From Rhizopus sp. PT2906 (lineage: Eukaryota > Mucoromycota > Mucoromycetes > Mucorales > Rhizopodaceae), in assembly GCA_025529335.1 (NCBI GenBank), contig JAMYHX010000372.1:1-43652 (forward strand): 43,652 nucleotides of DNA, written 5' to 3'. The translations under genes and the position numbers were made by a program. The first letter of the stretch is position 1; every line of letters starts with the position of its first letter. Positions 21,059-32,490 of the stretch are shown in pieces. A model generated the notes under the pieces. It did no database searches and was not told where the DNA came from. It saw only the letters and a program-made list of their open reading frames with translations.

Positions 21059-22838
21059 GTAAGTTTTATGGCGTTAGCAAAGATTTAGATAGATACAGGA
21101 AAGTAGGCCCTAGATAAGAAATTGCATGCATATGGCTGATCATGCAAGCAACATCAAGTGGCCGAGGAAAGAACGGGGAAGTGCTCTAAGACGACAGTCA
21201 AGCGTCTTTAGTGTTGATGCAAAAGTACATATATAAAAGGAAAATGTTTGGCCTTAGTTACCTGTTACCATTTGTTGAGTAGACAAATGAAGCAGAATAT
21301 TGTAAGCATTTCGTCTTATTATCTCAATGTTATTCTTCGAAATAATAAAGATAATCAAGGTAAACCAAAACTATAGAACGGAGGGTCCTGCATGACACGG
21401 TGTGGAGATAGTTTGAACTAAAGGTTGGACATCGTTGGTGAAACAAGATCGTCCTGTTAAAAGTCATGGAATTGGTGTACAGGTACAGTTTTGAGATGAC
21501 TTTTTCAATTATTGAAAGGCTTTAAAAAACAATTCAAAAGCATACCACCTAATAATAAAGGAAAACAAAGTTAGCCTGTGACATCAATTATTCGGCTGTT
21601 CATAATGTGCATAAATGCCTTTATGCCAGCGTTGGTAAGGGAAATTGAATCATTGATCCTTTACATCTAAAGTATTTTTTTTTCCTTGAGTAATAATGAT
21701 ACGCAGGCGCCTTACTAAGAAGGAGGAAAACGCTCTATCCGACAAAACATTATGACAAACAGCCAAACCAACTTCACAATAAACAAATTGAAAGACATCG
21801 AGCCGTAACAACTTGGAAGGTAAGCAATTAAGGCCAGAGTTACTGTGTTTAAGGCAGCATGATCCTTCCCTCTACAAAATCATCAAGCCTGTTTGGGACA
21901 ATCAATGAGCTTTAGTCACAGGCTGAGAGACTCTAGAGTTTTGGAATAAAAAGTGACCAGACCATCAATATCGTTTTAATCTTTTGTATCCGACGCGAAT
22001 AGAAGTGAATAAAGGGAAAAGTCTACGTTACGTATTTCATCCTTATTAGAGTGAATAAAATGAAAGAGTATGGAAGGGACATTTGGTGTCTGTATGAAAT
22101 ATCCAGACGACAATACACAGCATTCTCTCCAACATATACCTGCTGGATATCATATAATTGCTCTTCTACAATACTACACTATGGAAGATAATTACTCATT
22201 GGCTGGACTGATGATGCTCTTTAGTTTGAGGGCTAATCCTATTACATTGCAAAAAGCAAATTTGCTCTTAGAAAGGGAAAATACAATCTTTTTTTCAAGA
22301 TTGACGTTCAGCAAGTCACTGCCGTCGAATAAGGTGTCTACAACGCTATCACAAAACTGCTTGACCAAACCCAAATGGAAACGAGCGCGCCAAAGTCCCC
22401 TTGTCTCTGTGCTTTGGTGTTATTAGGCACGGCAGTGTTCAGAATGGAGTAACTGCAGCGGCATTAAAAAGAGAATTGATCAAGCGAGATGAATTCAATA
22501 TATTTACTCTAATGAGTGAAAAAAAGGCTGTAGCCCCTTTTTCCATTGGAATATCAATTTCACGTGATGAGCTCCTCAAACCGAAACTGTGACTGTTCTC
22601 ATGAAAGTTTCCGCCTGTTTCCGAACACTCCTGTAGTACAACCTTTAATGGCTACACTTGGGCCCCTTGCGTATGAAAGACGATAAAGATTCCGATGTTG
22701 CAAATACAAAAGCTCTCTATGGGCTTTTTCTATTTTTTATTTCTTTATAAAAAGTATTTTTATAAAATGCTCATTTTATAAATAATATTACAATATATCA
22801 AGAGGACACAGACAAGCAATTAGGTTTTAAGAAGCAAT
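21059..22838. other. gene-poor region before the ADP/ATP carrier
   Basis: No gene I can support. The plus-strand frame 22070-22426 (118 codons) overlaps a minus-strand frame at 22192-22374 (60 codons), and a further plus-strand frame lies at 22401-22592. They are mutually exclusive, lack recognisable domains and may be relics. The last 100 bp form the carrier 3' flank. Confidence 0.45.
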
Positions 22839-23909
22839 TTAGTACTTCTTACCGAACATCCAGACTTGGAGGTAGTCATAACCGGACAAGACACCAGCAC
22901 CAGCAATGGCACGGAGAATGTTAGCACCGGCACCCTTGAAGAGAGACTTGACACCTTCGTTGGCAACGATTTCACGGAAGCAGTGGAGAGAAGAGTCGTA
23001 CTTGACGGCAGCACCGGAAGTCATCATCATACGACGACGGACAGTATCAATGGGGTAAGAAGCTATATAGAATGTTATTTAGTAACCAATCTCCCTTACT
23101 AAAAATATAAACTTACCAAGACCGGAACCAGTGGTGACAGCCCAACCAAGAGCGAAAGTAGCGAGGAAAGAGTCTTGGAGGGATTGAGGCATCAAAGGCT
23201 TGACGGAGTCGTACATACCGAAGTAGAGACCACGGTAGACGATGATACCAACACAAGAGATGTTGAAACCACGGTAGAGACCGGCAATACCATCAGTCTT
23301 CAAGGTCTTCTTGTAGACATCAATCAAACCGTTGAATTGACGTTCACCACCCTTCTTGGCAGACTTGGCATCGTTAGCAAGACGAGTACGAGCATAGTCC
23401 AAAGAGTAGACGCTAAAGGATATGTTAATATCAACCTGATAACCAATATTCTTTTAACTTACAAGAAGAGAGAAGCAGCACCAGCAGCACCACCGGAAGC
23501 CAAGTTACCGGCGAACCAAGCCCAGTAACCATCACGGTTCTTATCCTTGTTGAACATACGCTTGAACTTATCCTTGAAAGCAAAGTTCAAGGCTTGGGTA
23601 GGGAAGTAACGGATAACGTTGGCAGTGTTACCTCTCCACAAGGAGATGACACCTTCGTCCTTAACGGTACGGGCGAAACAGTCACCAATACCCTTGTAGG
23701 GGGAAGAGAGACGACCTTGCTTGATCATTTCATCTTGGTTTTGGATCAAGAGCTTGATACGTTCAATGGGAGCAGCAGCAGTCTTGGAGACGGCAGCGGA
23801 AACACCACCCATAAGGAAATCCTATAGAATGGATAAAGGTAAATAAAGCATTGCTATGGTAATCATAATAGTTACTTACGATGACGAACTTGTTATTGTC
23901 GGTGGCCAT
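22839..23909 (-). CDS. AAC: mitochondrial ADP/ATP carrier
   Basis: Four exons on the minus strand (23909-23880, 23821-23463, 23412-23117, 23062-22839) join to 302 residues. Three repeats of about 100 residues, each with two membrane helices, carry mitochondrial-carrier signatures: PIERIKLLIQ in repeat 1, SLDYARTRLA in repeat 2, and SYPIDTVRRRMMM in repeat 3. The RRRMMM hexapeptide is diagnostic for ADP/ATP translocases. It exchanges cytosolic ADP for matrix ATP across the inner mitochondrial membrane. The first exon is only 30 nt. Codons are strongly biased toward C-ending, well-used codons, as expected for a highly expressed gene. Confidence 0.97.
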
Positions 23910-23990
23910 TTGATATACTTGTTAGATAAAGAAAGAGGGAGAAGGGGAAACCTAAAAAAAGAGAAATCAAAATAAAAAAATTTTTCTTTC

Positions 23991-24000
23991 CTTTTTATAA
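23991..24000 (-). promoter_or_regulatory. TATA box of the ADP/ATP carrier gene
   Basis: Minus-strand TTATAAAAAG, 82-91 nt upstream of the ATG at 23909, followed by a purine-rich leader. Confidence 0.5.
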
Positions 24001-24136
24001 TTCAGGAAAAACCGGGGGGGCTAATCTCAACAGTCCCACGAAAACGCTAAATTGCCACCTCAATTAAGAAGTCACAACTGAATCTATTGAAGAATTTTAG
24101 TAACCATTCTTATCAAATGTCTTTGACTTACCCCGA

Positions 24137-25690
24137 TTATTGGCACCAACACCAATATTCCCAGCATTCTCTTGCATTAAAGAAGGACATGATCTTGTTT
24201 ATAAAATCAGTGTTGCAGTGGCTGATTTTAGCAGATATTTCAGGAAATGTCTCCTGGAAGAGCAGCGAGCATAGGCCAGAATGGCCAATGGCGAGAGCAG
24301 AAAGGTCGTCTCTCGGCTTGACGGCTTTTTTGTTTGACACCAACACACAGTCAATATTTCGGCACAAGAAAGATCCTTTTACTTTTTTCTTGATTTCTTT
24401 ATCGCTTTTCGATGCATGGAGTTGTCCAGCTTGGAGAAGCAGTACATGCATGTTTGAGACGTCATGTTCTCGTTTGTGATGCAAACATTGACGTTCATAC
24501 CATGCATGCACTGCTTCCATTTTCCACCATATCGTCTGAATTCCTTTGCTGTTGAGCCTACCCCCGTGCCTCTGTCTCCGATAAACATGATAGGGCATGG
24601 TCTGCTTCTACCTTTTACTAAATAGTTTATCTATTATTTAGTATTCATCAATCGTATATTACTGTGCTCTTTACCTTTCTTGCCTATCAAAAACGTTCTT
24701 TCTTTCGCACACAAGCGCCTTCAAAAGCGGTTGTTTTGCATTTCATATGTCCTTTTCAATCTGACTCTCTTTTTGGAATTATAAAAATTTCTGAGAGCTA
24801 AACGGTTACTGACATGTTGTTGGTGTATATTCATTGCTTGCTTAACGCTTGTTGCCATCTTTAAGTCTAACTTTGAAAGATTATTTTGCCAATGCACAAG
24901 GAAGTCTGGTCAATATTTGATACAATGATGGCCCGTCTACCCTTAAGGCATGTAGTGTAGAAGCAGATGGCTGCGGACAAAGCTTTCTGTAAAATTTCTT
25001 GTAACCAGCATACAAAAGAGTATCATTCGTTAGGATGCAAAATGGTAATTGATGAGCTATGATGAACAAGGATATGCTTCTTTTTCTTCAACGTCAGAAC
25101 ATTCCTCTTTCAGGTCGTCGATACTGAATACACCTTTTCTGTGATCGAGAAATGAGCTTTTCAGAACAAATTTTAAGCAGCATAATCTCCTTCTTGCTAA
25201 ATCTGTGATGTTGCCTGTGATTAACTCTTCTTCTTCCACATCATCCTCGTCATCATTTTTACTGGCCAGTTGACTCCCTCCTGCAACCTCGGGTTCTATA
25301 TCGTCGTGTTCCCTTTCTGTTACTTTTTCCCTTAAATCTCTTGCTATAGAATGAAAGTTTCCCTGAACGTATTCTTTAAAAACTACATTATTTTTCTTTA
25401 TGGAATTTTTGTCCAAATAATCTCTCAGGACAGTAGATGAGCAACTTTTGTTCCAACTTGTTCAGATAACTCTCCACATTTTTGCTTTTTTTTTAGTAGT
25501 GGAGTCAACGGTGGCCTTTATATAATCATGAATAGAATGCAAGAAGCTGTTGTATAAGAGTTCAGGAGACTCTGATACAAGACGTGGCCTTTTTAAGGGA
25601 GGATTCTCAGAGCTTTTGCTAGCAGTACGCTTCAAGTTTTGCCGTAGAATTGGAACCCTTGTTATGTTAACGCCATCAAAATATCTTTTC
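24137..25690 (-). pseudogene. decayed gene with TnpB/Fanzor-like zinc ribbon and RuvC-like end
   Basis: Coding-like minus-strand sequence runs about 1.5 kb but shifts frame several times. The upstream part (about 25690-25480) reads RVPILRQNLKRTASKSSENP and LKRPRLVSESPELLYNSFLH. A 25416-25057 block has an acidic stretch and LARRRLCCLKFVLKSSFLDH. Next comes QLPFCILTNDTLLYAGYKKF with LHALRVDGPSLYQILT (to about 24881). The end reads FIGDRGTGVGS, then a Glu (24469-24471) just before TSQTCMYC, a frameshift near 24380-24400, a C-x4-C pair (24362, 24347) and KPRDDLSALAIG with Asp at 24308-24310. The order Glu, CxxC, CxxxxC, RDxxxA matches the RuvC-II / zinc-ribbon / RuvC-III end of TnpB and eukaryotic Fanzor proteins. 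I saw no RuvC-I motif. Assigning all blocks to one gene is inference. Confidence 0.55.
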
Positions 25691-27371
25691 TGTTCAGTAT
25701 GTTTAATTCTAGGTTATAAAGTTTTTGAGCTATAAGGAACTCTCATCAGACTGTTATCCTCACTGACCTGATGATAGCTTTCAGAGATTATTGAAGGCAA
25801 GAGAAAAAAGGAAATAAAGTTGCTGCTGATATCCTTGGCCGCTCCAAAGCTTATTTATCACACACAGATTATGCCAAATGTTAGCTTCATACTATTTATC
25901 ACATTGATGTTGTCACCTGCGTTAGATACGGTGAAATGACTCATTTTCTTAATTAAAGTAGAATATCTCTACAATATGAAATTAGCAATACCATCTCCAT
26001 ATATTCTGACTAGACGATATAAGCTTTTCTACTAAGATGAATATTATGCTATATTTCTTATTCAAATGGGTAATACTAGAGACGCTGCAATAGGATACTA
26101 CAAGATCCAAAAAAGGAGATCATAAGAACTTTTAATTACAGTCACGCTTCCTGTAATGGGGCAGATCAGCAGAAGATCATTGGTGCAGCAGGCCTTACAA
26201 ATCCTCATCTGATACAGTGAAACAAATTTGATAAATAACGCCAAAGTAATAGTTCACGGCAAAGAAGGCCTTGGTCTTCATTTGGGGCAGAAAACCTTTC
26301 TTGCTGAGCAACAGGAGCAGGAGCACGAGGAGAAAAAGGCAGCTTGGTTACGCGGCTGACCAAAAAAATATGCTTAACACATCTTTGTTTGATCAGGTAA
26401 GTCAGTAACAATCTTTGATTGGTACATCCATTCACACCAATACCTTTGAAGGCGGAAGTTAAAGGTTTCAAAAAGCAAACTGTTGTTACGAACAGATGTT
26501 ATGGTTTAATGGCTTAATCACCCTTATGCTGATCACAAGGGCATCGTCTACTATTTCCCGTTTTCATCTTCTTTTACAGTTAAATACATCCTGTTACACT
26601 CCAATGTTTGTCTCCTTTCTTTGGGAGTTCTATACGGAGCTAGAAGCGCCCAAGGGCACATGCTGAAAAAAAAAAAAAATGAGCGATTTATCTAGAAACC
26701 AAACTTTAGAAACGAGTAATTGACAAGAGTATACATGTAAATACCAGAGATTCCGCATTCATCTGATAAGAGATTATAGAGAGTAAAAAAAAGAAAAAAA
26801 AAGAGGGAGGTAATCAAGCTGAAAATAAAAGTAAATAAAGGATCAACTGCTGTCTTTAGGAAAGCATAAAACAAAGAGGTAATGAGAGATGACTCTATCT
26901 CAATATGCAGCTACTGCCGTTGTTTGCTCTTTAAAGAATAAAACAGCCATTACAAGATCCTTAATGTTCCCGTATTTGTCCCGATGACTAGATGATTCAT
27001 TCAAGCTTGAATACTAAAAAAAAAGATTGTATGAAGGGTGACATCTCGTAATATGCTTGCGATCATCCATGATTTGCGGTAGGGAGCTAAACCTTCTTCC
27101 TTATAATATATTCACAAACGGAATCTTTCGAAAAGCCCAAGCTCCTTAACGACCATGACATCTTTCATTCCATGGTAAAGAAAGGAAATGGAAATAATTC
27201 TGATCCTTTGCTCATTGTGATAAATACTGAGTGTAATTGCCACTTTATTTTTTTAATAGAAAAAAAGGGGACGATAAGACAATATTATTGATGTTATATG
27301 CGTAAAAAAGGGTGTGCGTATATATGTACATAGTAGTTAACTCTAGTAAGTAATAACAAAAGATATTCGTT
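25691..27371. other. gene-poor region
   Basis: No gene that I can support. The minus-strand frame 26205-26471 (88 codons, with LLLTYLIKQRC and APVAQQERFSAPNEDQG) has ordinary protein-like composition and might be another relic, but I recognise no domain and it has no clean start. An ATCTGATAA also occurs at about 26761, without a gene nearby. Confidence 0.45.
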
Positions 27372-30300
27372 TTAAAAGTAGAATTGTTTTACATCATTTA
27401 CACTAAATGATTCACCACAACTTGGGCATCTTCTTTGTCTTGTTTCAATACGTACATCTAGACACTCTTTACAGAATGTGTGCATACAGCGCATCAAAAC
27501 ATGAGATTTTAGCCTTGTTTTACATGAATTGCAATTTAGTAGTGACTAAAAAGAAGAGTAAACACGTAGTCTATCCATGTCGTCTATATGTTACATACCC
27601 TGTATTCTTCTCGCTCCTTTCTTAACTTAGCCTCTGCTGGTCTTTCAGATTTACTAACTGCCCCCATCTTTCGTTTTAACAGTTCTCTACTCTCTTCTAG
27701 ACGTAGTCTTGCATGTGCACTTTCCTCTATTGACCGAACCTTTTCAAAAATTGACTTTTGAAGCTATCGGAATATAAGTATTCATTATCAATCAATACTA
27801 CATGTCATACCTCTGTGATTTTGTCTTTAGATACAAGTGCCTTTTCTTTTAGCTCGTCTAATAACAGCTTCACTTCATCATTTTTTTGTTTATATACTTC
27901 ATAAATAGAATTGCTGATGGCTAGTTTGCGATCCAAGCACGTCTACATAAAACATTATTACTTAATGTTCTTTCTTGTCATCTAGACTTACCACTTGATT
28001 TGTCAAGTTTTTTTCACGCTCGGTCATTTGTTTAATATATGCTAGCTGCTTCTCGATTTGTTTGTTGAGTGCGTTCGCAAGGATTGCATGGGCATCTTTG
28101 GATTTATTCAAAGCTGTAAATATTTGACTATATTTTACACGCTCTGCTTGTAACTTGATAATTTCATCCTCTATAATAGCAAGTTCTTGAACCTTTTTCA
28201 CATTTTCTTCTTCCAGTTTTCCATATGCTTTTGCAACACTTTCGATCTCGCTTAAGAGCTGTTTTTCCATCTTTAATAATACATTAGTAAAATTGTTAAC
28301 CAACGTTTGCTTCTTCGTGTTTATCCACTTACTGCTTGTAATGCTGATAACTTTTCATTTACTTCCAAAATGATGGATGTTTCTTTTTTTATTCTGTCCT
28401 GCAGAGTCAATTCGAAGCTTTGTTCGTCATCAATTAACATTGGATCGAGTCCATATTTTTCTTTGAATAATGTGGCTGCCAACTGTATCTCCTTTACTTG
28501 CGACAACTGCTTCAGTTCGTTTTCTACCTTTTCTTGTGGAAGAATGTTGCATATTTTGTTTTTATATTCCTGTACTTTTTCTTCTATAGACTTTAATTCA
28601 TTTTCAAGAGGTGCTAGCAATGGTTCTTTTCCAGAACTGTTTGACACAAGTTCATAATATCCCTTTACTCCCGTCTTGGCTGCCATCTTTTTCTGTAGTC
28701 TCAATAACTCGGTTTCCAAATAGCTCACTCTTTCTTTTCTGGCATCAGCAACGATTTTAAGTTCTGCGATCGAGGCCTTTCCGACATCAGTGGATGCCTT
28801 TCTTTCTTCAAGGTTCATCTGGAGTGCATCACGTTGTCCACGAATACGAGTCAGATCAGTATCGAGCTTCCTTAGCTGACTTTCCATATCTTTAAAATGG
28901 CTGACTTGTTCATAATCCAAATCCCTAATGAATCTACGTCGATTGCTTGATAAATCATCCACGTTCATTTGTAAATCATGGCATATATCGGAAAGATGGT
29001 TACATTTATCTTTTTGATAGGTTCTTGTCTGAAACAACTGGCGACACATCATTGCTTTATATATTCTAGACTCGGGCACACATATAAGGTCCATTTCCAA
29101 TCTGGCAATCTGTTGTTTTAGAGCGATTCTGTCTTCTTTAATCATTTCGATTTCATGTAGCTTTTGATTAAGCATCTGTTGAATATGAAAAAGCGGGTCT
29201 TGAGATATGGCTTGGTTCTACATTATTTAAACACGATTAAATAAAACCAACTTTCTTGTATGAATTCCTTACGTTGTAAGTAGTCACTGAGCCTTCTACT
29301 GGAACACTGCCATGGTTGATATTTTTGTTATCGTTTTCGATATCCATCTTGACATCCTCGCTAACAAACTTCTTATTTTCCATCTTTTCAAGGTCAAGCT
29401 GAGCTTGTTGTATGTTATTTTCAGATGCTGTCAGTTGTTTGTTCAGCAATCTGTATTCTTCTTTTAACATTAAAAGCTAATAAAACACGGTTATTATCTT
29501 TTCTTGTTTTCTTTGATTTATTTTATACCTTGAAGTTTTTAGACTTTAATTGAGTCTTAATTTCTTGAAGTGATCGCTGTCCGTTAACCCAATGGGTGAG
29601 CGCTTGTTTATGCTCTTGTTGAGTCTCCTTTAAGGAATCGTTTTCTATAAAGGGCATGAGCATTAAACTATGTGTCAGTTGTTTTACGTACCAAATACAG
29701 AATCAAAACCTGTAATGATTTGTTCTCGTCTATTAATCCATGTTTCCACCAAATGATTTAATTTCGAAATGGTCAAGTCTACAAATTCTTTTTTTCTATA
29801 AGCATTTAACATAGTTGGTGTCAAGTTTGTAGCCCATTCTTCGTCAAGGATAATATCAAGATCACCCTTGTCTATATGAATTATGTAAGAATGTCTTTTG
29901 TTATTCCTAAATACTTATTTACCTATATTCATTACCAAAGCTTCGCCAAGACTTGACATGCCATCCTGTATTACATTTGATAGAAAAACTTGAAGCTATA
30001 TACAGATATTTCCATTAAAACAAAGAAAATAAAAATGGGATATAGCTGCTACCTTTTTAAAAGAATCTTCCCACAGCCTTAAGCTTTCTTCATTTCTTAG
30101 ATTATTAGCTTCTGCTTGTTCAACATATTTTTTCCATCTATTAGCAGATCTCTAAAAGAAATCATATAAGTACATGGATACACATGTAAAATATTAAAGG
30201 ATACCATGTAATCCTTCCATTGTCTAATAATGGCCTCTTTACGAAAGGCTTCCAATGGCTCCTAATTATACATTCTTTTTCTTTAAAATCAGTTGTTTAT

Positions 30301-30472
30301 ATAGAATTAGAATGGAATTTACCTTAAAGATATCAGCTAATTCCTCTGTGTCTTCTTGATCATCATTAGACGACTGCTGAGTCATGAAGCGCTTTTTAGG
30401 AGGAGGCCTTATAGAGACACCTTGTTCATCCGTGTCGCTTGAACGACGTTTATTGTCCTCTATTCTGGCCAT
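27372..30472 (-). CDS. BRE1: BRE1-type E3 ubiquitin ligase (histone H2B)
   Basis: Twelve exons on the minus strand (30472-30323, 30261-30205, 30151-30053, 29995-29923, 29871-29692, 29644-29529, 29476-29273, 29217-28333, 28270-27992, 27942-27811, 27763-27599, 27545-27372) join in frame to 735 residues. The N-terminus is basic (PPPKKRF). Nearly the entire body is coiled coil with heptad-rich Glu/Lys/Leu helices. The last exon encodes a complete C3HC4 RING finger: CNSC, then CMHTFCKEC, then CPSC, ending SVNDVKQFYF. This layout, long coiled coil plus extreme C-terminal RING, is that of yeast Bre1 and animal RNF20/RNF40. With Rad6 these monoubiquitinate histone H2B in the nucleus, promoting H3K4/K79 methylation. 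Introns are 47-62 nt. The protein could not be recognised from any one exon alone. Confidence 0.93.
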
Positions 30473-31505
30473 ATAAAGTATTTATTTTGAATATTCTTTG
30501 CTTATTGTTTCTTTTCTCTCTCTTTTATTAAAATAATAAATAAATAAAAAGAGAAAAAAAAAAATGAATAGTGCCGTCAGTGCCAATTGGCGGTTCTCAA
30601 ATAACCCTTTTTGCGGTTTGTATGCTCCCAGCTTGCGGTTTTTTCTCTGTCCAATCAGTAGCTTCTAAAGCTCAAATGGCGGTGTTACAAATTATTCTCA
30701 AGAAGGGTTTCTTTTTGACTTTTTCCCCATTTCACAGTAATCAAGCCATAAATGCGTAGAACTTTCAATGATTGAAAGCGTCAACAAAAAATGAGTGTTT
30801 TTCCCACAGCTCAGATGTGCTGCTTCTCAACTTTTTGCGGGGACAATTCTGGTAGAACAGTCATCTGCTATCCTCGTAAACTGCATTGAACCGTATGGCC
30901 GTCTAAAAAGCACTAATACACATTACGAACAAAGACTTGTAACAACAATACATCTATATTCCTATCCGAAAAAAGAATGTAAATATGTTTGAAATACAGT
31001 AGTTCAAGCTCAAGAATACAATTGACGCGTTTGATGAGATAATCATTATAATACTTTACATTCCTATATCGCACCTGATAAGAGTAACAATAGCAGCTAC
31101 TAGAATAACATTGATAATCATATCAAACACACTAAATCATGCTGACAATATCAATATTCCCTATAAAACTCACAACTGCTTTCATAATACTCCTCTCTTT
31201 TTTTTTTTATAAAGAATCTGCTTCACACAAGCCATCAACTTAAAATACGGCATCTTGGAATGATATTACTTTCTAGAAATAGTGCACTGGAGTTAGGGAT
31301 TTTCATCGATATCGATACTTTTTTTTGGAAAGCAATGATACTTATCTTGAGTAAAGCCTTCACAATAAGCCCATCTATCTCAATTAAAATAATAGTATGA
31401 TAGCCCCCAAAGATCATAAACGCAATATACCTCTTTTTTCAAGCAAACAAATACAGCAATTGAATGCTCAGTTTTCTGAGCTATGAGCAATCTTGATTTG
31501 TCCTA
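30473..31505. other. BRE1 upstream region
   Basis: Non-coding. It includes the BRE1 promoter and three copies of a short TTGCGGTT/TGGCGGTT word between about 30588 and 30640. I see no gene; frames at 30571-30759 and 30795-30992 have no recognisable content. Confidence 0.45.
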
Positions 31506-32003
31506 GCTGCTCCTGCAAATGCACATCCTAAGCCAACGCCACCAACGACGTCAACAACAGCGCCGCCTCCAACATCAAGAAGCAGCTTCCTGTTTGATAT
31601 AGCCCCTCCCCCTCCCCCCAAGGCTCGTGTTCCGATTGGCCAATTGCGTAATCGACTTTGCAAACTTGAAATCAATAACGGCAGAGTCTTAGATATCAAT
31701 TACCCAATATGAAGCATTGTGGCCCTCTTGGTTCATAACGCCTACACACCAGAGCTCAAGGCCCAGTTGCAGAGGCTTAAGATCCAAATCAAAGAAGGCT
31801 TCAACCCCTGTAATGGCGATATCCTACAAGACCTTCGTTAGAAAGAATATAGCAAAGAGCAACGCGGTCAATAAGCTCTAATCCATCATATCGATCAAAT
31901 TGAGCATGCTATTCAACATATTCGCCCTAATAAACTGGAAGATCTCTGTATGGCAAAAGTTCAGAACTTTGACAAATGTAGCCATGAAGAACTCCCTCTA
32001 TAA
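31506..32003 (+). pseudogene. retroelement-like relic (gag/ORF1-type)
   Basis: One frame of 166 codons stays protein-like but has in-frame stops at three internal points (after NYPI, after LQDLR and after EQRGQ). It begins Pro/Thr-rich with a Pro run, then KARVPIGQLRNRLCKLEINN, GRVLDINYP, VALLVHNAYTPELKAQLQRL, and a helical part IHHIDQIEHAIQHIRPNKLE. This style matches gag/ORF1-type sequence of non-LTR elements that I associate with Mucorales, but no reverse transcriptase is nearby, so the class is inference. The frame is otherwise undisturbed, implying substitution rather than indel decay. Confidence 0.5.
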
Positions 32004-32490
32004 TGCCTAATATCTCTATTTTCGTATTTAATGCTACTAGTCTCCCAAAACAGACAATCTGTCCTCTATCGAAGTTAGCCGAATCCTTCACTCTCCTTCT
32101 AATTACTGAAACTTGATTGTTATCTACCAATCGCTACCCGACGCCCTGGAAACAATTTCGCATCTATCCTCGACAGCTTTTGACCTAATACTTTTTCGCT
32201 CCCTTCTTACTTGGCTTCCTTTGCTTCTTTCCTTTCTTTTTTTCCTATTGATCTCAAAAGAGTTTTTACTTTTTTTTTTTTTTTACTATCCCGAGTGGGA
32301 CGGAATTCTATAGTTTCAATGCGTCCATAGCGGTCTTTTGTTTTCTTTAATTGTATAAACATGCAAGCCTCAGACGGGGAAAGATATAATATTATAATCG
32401 CGCGCCCAATAGAGGTTTTAATTATTTATGAATAAAAATCTGTTTAAACGTATATTTATATACAAAAAAAAAAGGGGACATGAGCTTAAT
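32004..32490. other. AT-rich spacer
   Basis: No gene. It contains a long T run at about 32269-32284 and the RTT106 3' flank. The relic above may extend into the first 200 bp in changed frames. Confidence 0.45.

Noticed and set aside
22866..23827. Plus-strand frames opposite the ADP/ATP carrier
   Set aside because: Antisense shadows of a highly codon-biased gene with Thr/Asn/Val-rich composition and no start context.
26761..26769. ATCTGATAA near 26761 as an iron-response site
   Set aside because: No iron gene or promoter adjoins it; a 9-mer can recur by chance in AT-rich DNA.
27407..27625. Plus-strand 72-codon frame
   Set aside because: Overlaps the last two exons of BRE1, including the complete RING finger, on the other strand.
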